DNA from: an uncultured Sediminibacterium sp.
GTDB lineage: Bacteria > Bacteroidota > Bacteroidia > Chitinophagales > Chitinophagaceae
Length of the DNA stretch: 9,095 nt
Assembly: GCA_937907555.1 (NCBI GenBank)
Contig: CALEST010000359.1
Coordinates: forward strand, 1-9,095
Direction: 5' to 3'
The first letter of the stretch is position 1. Each line of letters opens with the position of its first letter. Both the position numbers and the translations under genes were made by a program. The notes beneath the pieces were generated by a model. It worked only from the letters and a program-made list of their open reading frames with translations. It searched no databases and was not told the DNA's origin. Positions 5,520-9,095 of this stretch are shown piece after piece.

Positions 5520-6811
5520 TGGTAAGCAATGCATTTATTAAAATCTGGGATCAACTGGTGGGTGCAATTGCATGGGATGCCGCTAAGGGCATTGCTTTTT
5601 TTGAATTCGAACCCGGATTCCTGACGCGTCAATGGGATTTGTCTCCACTAAAAATGCCCATACGCGAAGCCAATAGAACCATATTTTCCTTTCCTGAATT
5701 AGTCCGAAGCAACACATTTAAAGGCTTGCCTGGTCTTTTGGCTGATGTATTGCCCGATAAATACGGAAACAGGCTAATTAATGAATGGCTTGTAAAACAA
5801 GGGCGTTCCATGGATAGTATGAATCCTGTGGAATTGTTGTGCTTTATTGGTAAAAGAGGAATGGGCGCACTGGAGTTTGAACCCGTTATACAAGATGGCT
5901 TTAATAAAGCAACCAAAATTGAAGTGAGTCAATTGATTGAGACTGCACAAGCCATTCTATCCAATAAAAAGCAATTCAATACAAACCTGTCCAGTGAAGA
6001 AACAAAGGCATTAACGGATATCTTAAAAATAGGTACTTCTGCAGGTGGTGCAAGAGCAAAAGCAGTAATTGCCTATAATGAAAAAACGGGTGAAGTAAAA
6101 GCAGGGCAAGTAGAAGCGCCCAGAGGTTTTACCCATTGGTTGATGAAGTTTGACGGGGTAAGCGATTCAGAAATCGGCATAACAAAAGGATATGGCAGGG
6201 TAGAAATGGCTTACCATTTAATGGCTAAAGTGGCAGGTATTGAAATGATGGAATGCAGACTCTACGAAGAAAATGGAAGAGCACATTTTATGACCCGGCG
6301 TTTTGATAGAGTAGGAAACAAACAAAAGCTTCATGTACAAAGTTTTTGTGCACTCAATCATTTTGACTTTAACCTCGTTAATGATTTTAGTTATGAACAA
6401 TTGTTTCAAACTATGCGGAGTTTAGGTTTGCCTTATCCGGCTGCCGAGCAATTGTTTAGAAGAATGTCTTTTAATGTAATGGCTCGCAATTGTGATGACC
6501 ATACAAAGAATTTCTCTTTTATCATGGATCAGGAAGGGTTATGGTCATTGGCCCCTGCATTTGATATCTGTCATGCCTACAGACCAGAAAGTAACTGGGT
6601 AAGTCAGCATGCACTAAGTATCAATGGAAAGCGATCCAATATTACCAGAGATGATTTGCTGGCAGTTGCTAAAAATATGAATATCAAAAAAGCAACTGCC
6701 ATATTGAATCAAATTAAAGAAACGGTTGCATCTTGGAAGAACTTTGCTGCTGAAACCAAGGTTGCACCTAAACTAAGAGATGCTATTGGACAAACATTGA
6801 TTTTGCTTTAG
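5519..6811 (+). CDS. hipA: HipA-family serine/threonine kinase toxin, module 1
   Basis: The product has 430 residues from the ATG at 5519, which overlaps the hipB stop; a TTG at 5513 is a poorer alternative. The N-terminal subdomain (about 5-115) carries the HipA-type FSFPELVRSNTFKGLPGLLADVLPDKYGN segment (quoted in parts: FSFPELV, GLPGLLADVLPD). The kinase core shows a glycine-rich loop GTSAGGARAK (172-181) with Thr/Ser where E. coli HipA has its autophosphorylation serine. It also has K210 in HWLMKF, the catalytic loop CDDHTKNFS with D326 and N331, and the metal-binding D349 in APAFDI. All key residues appear intact, so an active kinase is expected. E. coli HipA phosphorylates glutamyl-tRNA synthetase; the target here is unknown. 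The stop codon overlaps that of the oppositely oriented second hipA. Confidence 0.92.
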   Translation: MVSNAFIKIWDQLVGAIAWDAAKGIAFFEFEPGFLTRQWDLSPLKMPIREANRTIFSFPELVRSNTFKGLPGLLADVLPDKYGNRLINEWLVKQGRSMDSMNPVELLCFIGKRGMGALEFEPVIQDGFNKATKIEVSQLIETAQAILSNKKQFNTNLSSEETKALTDILKIGTSAGGARAKAVIAYNEKTGEVKAGQVEAPRGFTHWLMKFDGVSDSEIGITKGYGRVEMAYHLMAKVAGIEMMECRLYEENGRAHFMTRRFDRVGNKQKLHVQSFCALNHFDFNLVNDFSYEQLFQTMRSLGLPYPAAEQLFRRMSFNVMARNCDDHTKNFSFIMDQEGLWSLAPAFDICHAYRPESNWVSQHALSINGKRSNITRDDLLAVAKNMNIKKATAILNQIKETVASWKNFAAETKVAPKLRDAIGQTLILL

Positions 6812-8055
6812 AACATAAACGCACCGGCCATTTGATTTTGTTCTGTCCTTGAAATTCCAATTTGATTCGCAATTTTTTTCCAGTTCTGAACAGATAATTT
6901 AACATCATCAATAATGGAATCCATTTTTTTGGAACTAAGCTGAAAAAAAGCCCCCACGCTTTTTGCAAGTTCCAAATCCAATGAATTATTGTTCATGTCA
7001 ATATTTAGTGCAAGCCCATTTTTATACACCGATGGATTAATGTCATAAGCTGGTGACAGGTGCCATCCGTTATTTTTAATTAGAAAACCATGATTTCTAA
7101 AATGGTCATCTGTATTGGATATGGTAATATTAAATACGATTCTTCTCCATAGTTGCTCTAAATCTGCAGAAATATTAGCTCCGTGAAATTGTATAAATTC
7201 TGCTATTTCCAAATAGCTTCCCATATTATCTCGTATCAGGTTTTCATTGTTACCTGTCATTGTCATGGCAGAAGCAAAATGAATTCTTTCTCCATTCTCT
7301 CTGTCAAATCTTTTAGTAAAAAATGTATGATGCTTTCCTGCAATTTTTTCAATTTTACTCTCAGACATTTGTATGCCTGCATCTCTTGCCAGTAAATAAG
7401 CCAGATATTCCCATGAAGCTTTATCTACATCATCCGTTTTTGAAGGAAATTTTGCAATCCATGGATGGTGTTGATTATCGAGGATATTAGCTTTAGGTCT
7501 AGCTCCACCAAGTGAAGAACCAGGAGCTATTAAAATTTCAAGCCAATTATTTATAAGGGAGTCGTCATTGTTTAATTCAATGGCTTTTGCTGCGTTTTGA
7601 AGTTCTTTAATCTTTGCCCAGTGAGGCGTTGATTTTTTTGGATTATTGTCTATAAATGGTCCACTCTGATCCGTTTTGAAACGCAATCCACCCATTCTGC
7701 TTTCGTCATTCACTCCCAATAAAAAATCTATATCTGTTAATTGTCTGTTTTCAATACCACTTTCTAAGGCAAGTTGAGCAGCTCTTTTTTTCATCAATGT
7801 TCTCCCCCATGTGTCTGGCATTGAATCTAGAAATACACCAAAATTTTCTTTATTGGTTGGGTGTTGCGTTCCTGTGAACCAATTAATATCCGGGTCTAAT
7901 AAAAATTGTTCTTTTTGGTTTAACCAGGCATCATCATAGGTAAAACTAAAAGCAGTTTTGCCTCTTGCCATTTGAACAGTTAGCATGCCTATTGCTTTAG
8001 GTTCGTTTAAACCCAGCCAATGTGCATATACTAAAATGTTCTTTTTATCTGCCAT
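6808..8055 (-). CDS. hipA: HipA-family serine/threonine kinase toxin, module 2
   Basis: The product has 415 residues from the ATG complementary to 8053-8055, which overlaps the stop of its antitoxin gene by one base. The N-terminal HipA subdomain includes FGVFLDSMPDTWGRTLMKKR (72-91) and a DIDFLLGVNDESRMGGLRF segment. The kinase core shows GSSLGGARPKAN (179-190) as the glycine-rich loop, K202 in WIAKF, the catalytic loop NTDDHFRNH with D316 and N321, and D338 in SPAYDINP. The catalytic loop has Arg-Asn-His where module 1 has Lys-Asn-Phe. By eye the two HipA proteins share motifs but little else, so they look like different subfamilies rather than a recent duplication. Catalytic residues appear intact. 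The kinase target is unknown. It converges on the first hipA with overlapping stop codons and no room for a terminator. Confidence 0.92.
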   Translation of the reverse strand: MADKKNILVYAHWLGLNEPKAIGMLTVQMARGKTAFSFTYDDAWLNQKEQFLLDPDINWFTGTQHPTNKENFGVFLDSMPDTWGRTLMKKRAAQLALESGIENRQLTDIDFLLGVNDESRMGGLRFKTDQSGPFIDNNPKKSTPHWAKIKELQNAAKAIELNNDDSLINNWLEILIAPGSSLGGARPKANILDNQHHPWIAKFPSKTDDVDKASWEYLAYLLARDAGIQMSESKIEKIAGKHHTFFTKRFDRENGERIHFASAMTMTGNNENLIRDNMGSYLEIAEFIQFHGANISADLEQLWRRIVFNITISNTDDHFRNHGFLIKNNGWHLSPAYDINPSVYKNGLALNIDMNNNSLDLELAKSVGAFFQLSSKKMDSIIDDVKLSVQNWKKIANQIGISRTEQNQMAGAFMF

Positions 8056-8354
8056 TATTTATTTTTTGTCAGCAAATTCAGGTCCTGCAATTTCCTGCCA
8101 TAAGTATCATCAGCCGCTATTTGTAAAAAATCTTCATGTAAACCCAAAACCCTTAAAGTATTAAAATACGCACCCATTGAAACACTAGGATTCCCTTTTT
8201 CAATTTCGTAAAGTGTGGATCTATCAATATTGGCTCTTTCTGCTGTTTGAATAGTGGTTAACTTTCTCCTTTTGCGTGCCAGTTTAATATTCTCTCCTAG
8301 TTCTGCCAGAATCCGCTGGTGTTTGGGGAATAATATTGTTTTTTTAGATTTCAT
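8055..8354 (-). CDS. hipB: HipB-like XRE antitoxin, module 2
   Basis: The product has 99 residues. The HTH spans about 16-72: LGENIKLARKRRKLTTIQTA, then ANIDRSTLYEIEKGNPSVS as turn and recognition helix, then YFNTLRVLGL. A short tail follows (AADDTYGRKLQDLNLLTKNK). It is shorter than the module 1 antitoxin and lacks that protein's long basic tail. TAA and the downstream hipA ATG overlap by one base. It should repress its own operon and inhibit the partner kinase; candidate operator and promoter sequences lie just upstream at 8359-8433. Confidence 0.9.
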   Translation of the reverse strand: MKSKKTILFPKHQRILAELGENIKLARKRRKLTTIQTAERANIDRSTLYEIEKGNPSVSMGAYFNTLRVLGLHEDFLQIAADDTYGRKLQDLNLLTKNK

Positions 8355-8358
8355 GTTG

Positions 8359-8379
8359 GTTAATATCTACAAAATTAAC
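8359..8379 (-). promoter_or_regulatory. Inverted repeat overlapping a -7 element, upstream of hipB module 2
   Basis: GTTAAT (8359-8364) and ATTAAC (8374-8379) are reverse complements separated by 9 bp. On the minus strand TAATTTTG (complement of 8370-8377) matches TAnnTTTG and overlaps the outer arm, giving a start about 12 bases before the ATG. A TTTG lies 23 bp further upstream. The arrangement is reminiscent of the module 1 operator but the arm sequence differs. Confidence 0.45.
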
Positions 8380-8400
8380 ATATTTGTCGGAAATAAGCTA

Positions 8401-8433
8401 CAAATATATCCTTGAACCGTTTTCCTCACCCAA
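8401..8433 (-). promoter_or_regulatory. Alternative upstream promoter for hipBA module 2
   Basis: On the minus strand TTG (complement of 8431-8433) is followed after 22 bp by TATATTTG (complement of 8401-8408), an exact TAnnTTTG match. It would start transcription near 8397 and give a leader of about 43 bases. It may be used instead of, or with, the proximal element at 8370-8377. Confidence 0.4.
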
Positions 8434-8442
8434 TCAACCATT

Positions 8443-8471
8443 ATGTTGAAAAAAGAATAAAAAATCAACAT
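8443..8471. repeat. Inverted repeat ATGTTGA / TCAACAT
   Basis: Perfect 7-bp arms (8443-8449 and 8465-8471) flank a 15-bp A-rich spacer. TCAAC also occurs at 8434-8438, forming a second inverted pair with GTTGA at 8445-8449 (6-bp spacer). It could be a regulator site; no binding protein is identifiable. Confidence 0.4.
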
Positions 8472-8484
8472 TAAATTAGATTTT

Positions 8485-8511
8485 TGTCGAAAAATATTCA
8501 TAATTTCGACA
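8485..8511. repeat. Inverted repeat TGTCGAAA / TTTCGACA
   Basis: Perfect 8-bp arms (8485-8492 and 8504-8511) are separated by 11 bp, a spacing suited to a dimeric HTH protein. A further TGTCGAA lies at 8526-8532, and TTTGTCGGAAA occurs at 8383-8393. The site sits 75 bp before the Fic start codon and may govern it. Confidence 0.45.
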
Positions 8512-8541
8512 TGAAAGAATTTTGATGTCGAATAGACTGCC

Positions 8542-8557
8542 ATCAACCTGAGTTGAT
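8542..8557. repeat. Short hairpin ATCAAC-CTGA-GTTGAT upstream of Fic gene
   Basis: Perfect 6-bp arms with a 4-base loop, 29 bases before the Fic ATG. It could be a leader hairpin or another copy of the TCAAC/GTTGA motif found further upstream. The stem is weak and no T-run follows. Confidence 0.3.
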
Positions 8558-8585
8558 ATTGAAATTATCGCCAAAATTCATCATT

Positions 8586-9095
8586 ATGGCTTTTAACCGA
8601 AAAATGTCTTTCAACGAGTTGCCCAATTTGCCTCCAATGGGTTTTGTTGAATCGCCCGAAATATTAAGACAACTAGCTAAAGCTGCTCGTTATTTGGGAG
8701 AGCTGAATGGCCTTTGTGCGTCTTTGCCAGATTCCCAAATACTTATCAATACAATTATACTACAAGAGAGTAAAGAAAGTTCTGCAATTGAAAATATTGT
8801 TACAACACAAGACGAATTGTATAAAGCTGCAGCAGAAGATGGTACGGCAAATCCAGGGGCAAAAGAGGTATTAAGTTACAAAGAGGCTTTGTATGTGGGA
8901 TTGAAAAGAATGCGTGATCAAAAAAATCTTTTACTTACCAATACCATGGTAGAAATAGTTCAAACCATCAAGCAAAATAATGCTGGAATTAGAACTATAC
9001 CCGGGACTGCTTTAAACAATGCTATAAACGGAGAAATAGTGTATACTCCGCCTTGTTGTGAAGATGTGATAATTGAAAAGTTAAGTGCATTGGAA
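8586..9095 (+). CDS. Fic-family protein (probable AMP-transferase), N-terminal part; 3' end outside window
   Basis: The frame is open from ATG 8586 to the last base, 170 codons, with an in-frame TGA at 8523-8525 upstream. Residues about 25-100 match the Fic N-terminal region: LNGLCASLPDSQILINTIILQES followed by SSAIEN (65-70) and TTQDEL. SSAIEN fits the inhibitory (S/T)xxxE(G/N) motif, with E69 as the glutamate that blocks productive ATP binding. An inhibitory motif before the core defines class II, self-inhibited Fic proteins. Residues 150-160 (NGEIVYTPPC) match the segment before the Fic core helices. The catalytic HxFx(D/E)GNGRxxR loop would lie beyond the window, so activity cannot be judged. 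Fic enzymes usually transfer AMP to Ser, Thr or Tyr of target proteins. It is divergent from hipBA module 2. Confidence 0.88.
   Translation, partial: MAFNRKMSFNELPNLPPMGFVESPEILRQLAKAARYLGELNGLCASLPDSQILINTIILQESKESSAIENIVTTQDELYKAAAEDGTANPGAKEVLSYKEALYVGLKRMRDQKNLLLTNTMVEIVQTIKQNNAGIRTIPGTALNNAINGEIVYTPPCCEDVIIEKLSALE

Larger units (their letters stand above)
8355..8585. other. Divergent intergenic region between hipBA module 2 and the Fic gene, rich in inverted repeats
   Basis: This 231-bp AT-rich stretch has no supportable gene. It contains candidate minus-strand promoters, four inverted repeats, and recurrences of TCAAC/GTTGA and TGTCGAA. The spacing suggests regulatory sites for both divergent units. 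No + strand promoter with an exact TAnnTTTG was found for the Fic gene; TAATTTCG at 8501-8508 is one mismatch away. Confidence 0.6.

Noticed and set aside
5629..5916. Minus-strand open frame inside the first hipA
   Set aside because: It lies wholly antisense to a gene with clear HipA motifs and shows no recognisable domain. The same applies to minus-strand open frames inside the GH20 and GH2 genes (159-536, 1423-2532).
8511..8525. Four-codon micro-ORF (M-K-E-F-stop) before the Fic gene
   Set aside because: Too short to distinguish from chance; no sign of translation.

Overview
The window looks like chromosomal DNA of a member of the Bacteroidota, probably a Chitinophaga/Sediminibacterium-like environmental lineage. 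The clues are the moderately AT-rich composition, the absence of clear Shine-Dalgarno sequences before the genes, several exact matches to the Bacteroidota -7 promoter element TAnnTTTG, and a pair of secreted glycan-degrading enzymes typical of the phylum. The genus is an inference from style, not a match.

Region 1 (1-3378, + strand) is metabolic. It holds the C-terminal part of a family 20 glycoside hydrolase (beta-N-acetylhexosaminidase type), followed closely by an exported family 2 glycoside hydrolase. Together they would trim exo-linked sugars from an amino-sugar-containing glycan in the periplasm or outside the cell.

Region 2 (3400-5133) is a small accessory locus. A minus-strand XRE-type regulator is divergent from a tight two-gene operon. 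That operon encodes an unrecognised helical protein of 127 residues and a protein with a nucleotidyltransferase-like N-terminus, whose acidic motif appears lost, fused to a HEPN domain. The 124-bp divergent spacer carries two identical 16-bp palindromic repeats and a third inverted repeat, spaced about 21 bp apart, which look like operators.

Region 3 (5166-8354) holds two complete HipB-HipA type toxin-antitoxin modules arranged tail to tail. The + strand pair (5166-6811) and the - strand pair (6808-8354) converge, and the two hipA stop codons overlap. In both modules the antitoxin stop and the toxin start overlap by one base (TAATG). Both HipA proteins keep the recognisable kinase residues. 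The first module has a promoter -7 element in the loop of a 13-bp perfect inverted repeat that runs into the hipB start codon.

Region 4 (8355-9095) is an inverted-repeat-rich spacer followed by the N-terminal 170 codons of a Fic-family protein. It carries an N-terminal inhibitory motif of the (S/T)xxxE(G/N) type and runs off the end of the window.

Overall, a housekeeping glycan-degradation locus abuts an island of HTH-regulated toxin-like genes (HEPN, two HipA kinases, Fic). The least described part is the XRE / 127-residue protein / degenerate MNT-HEPN locus.
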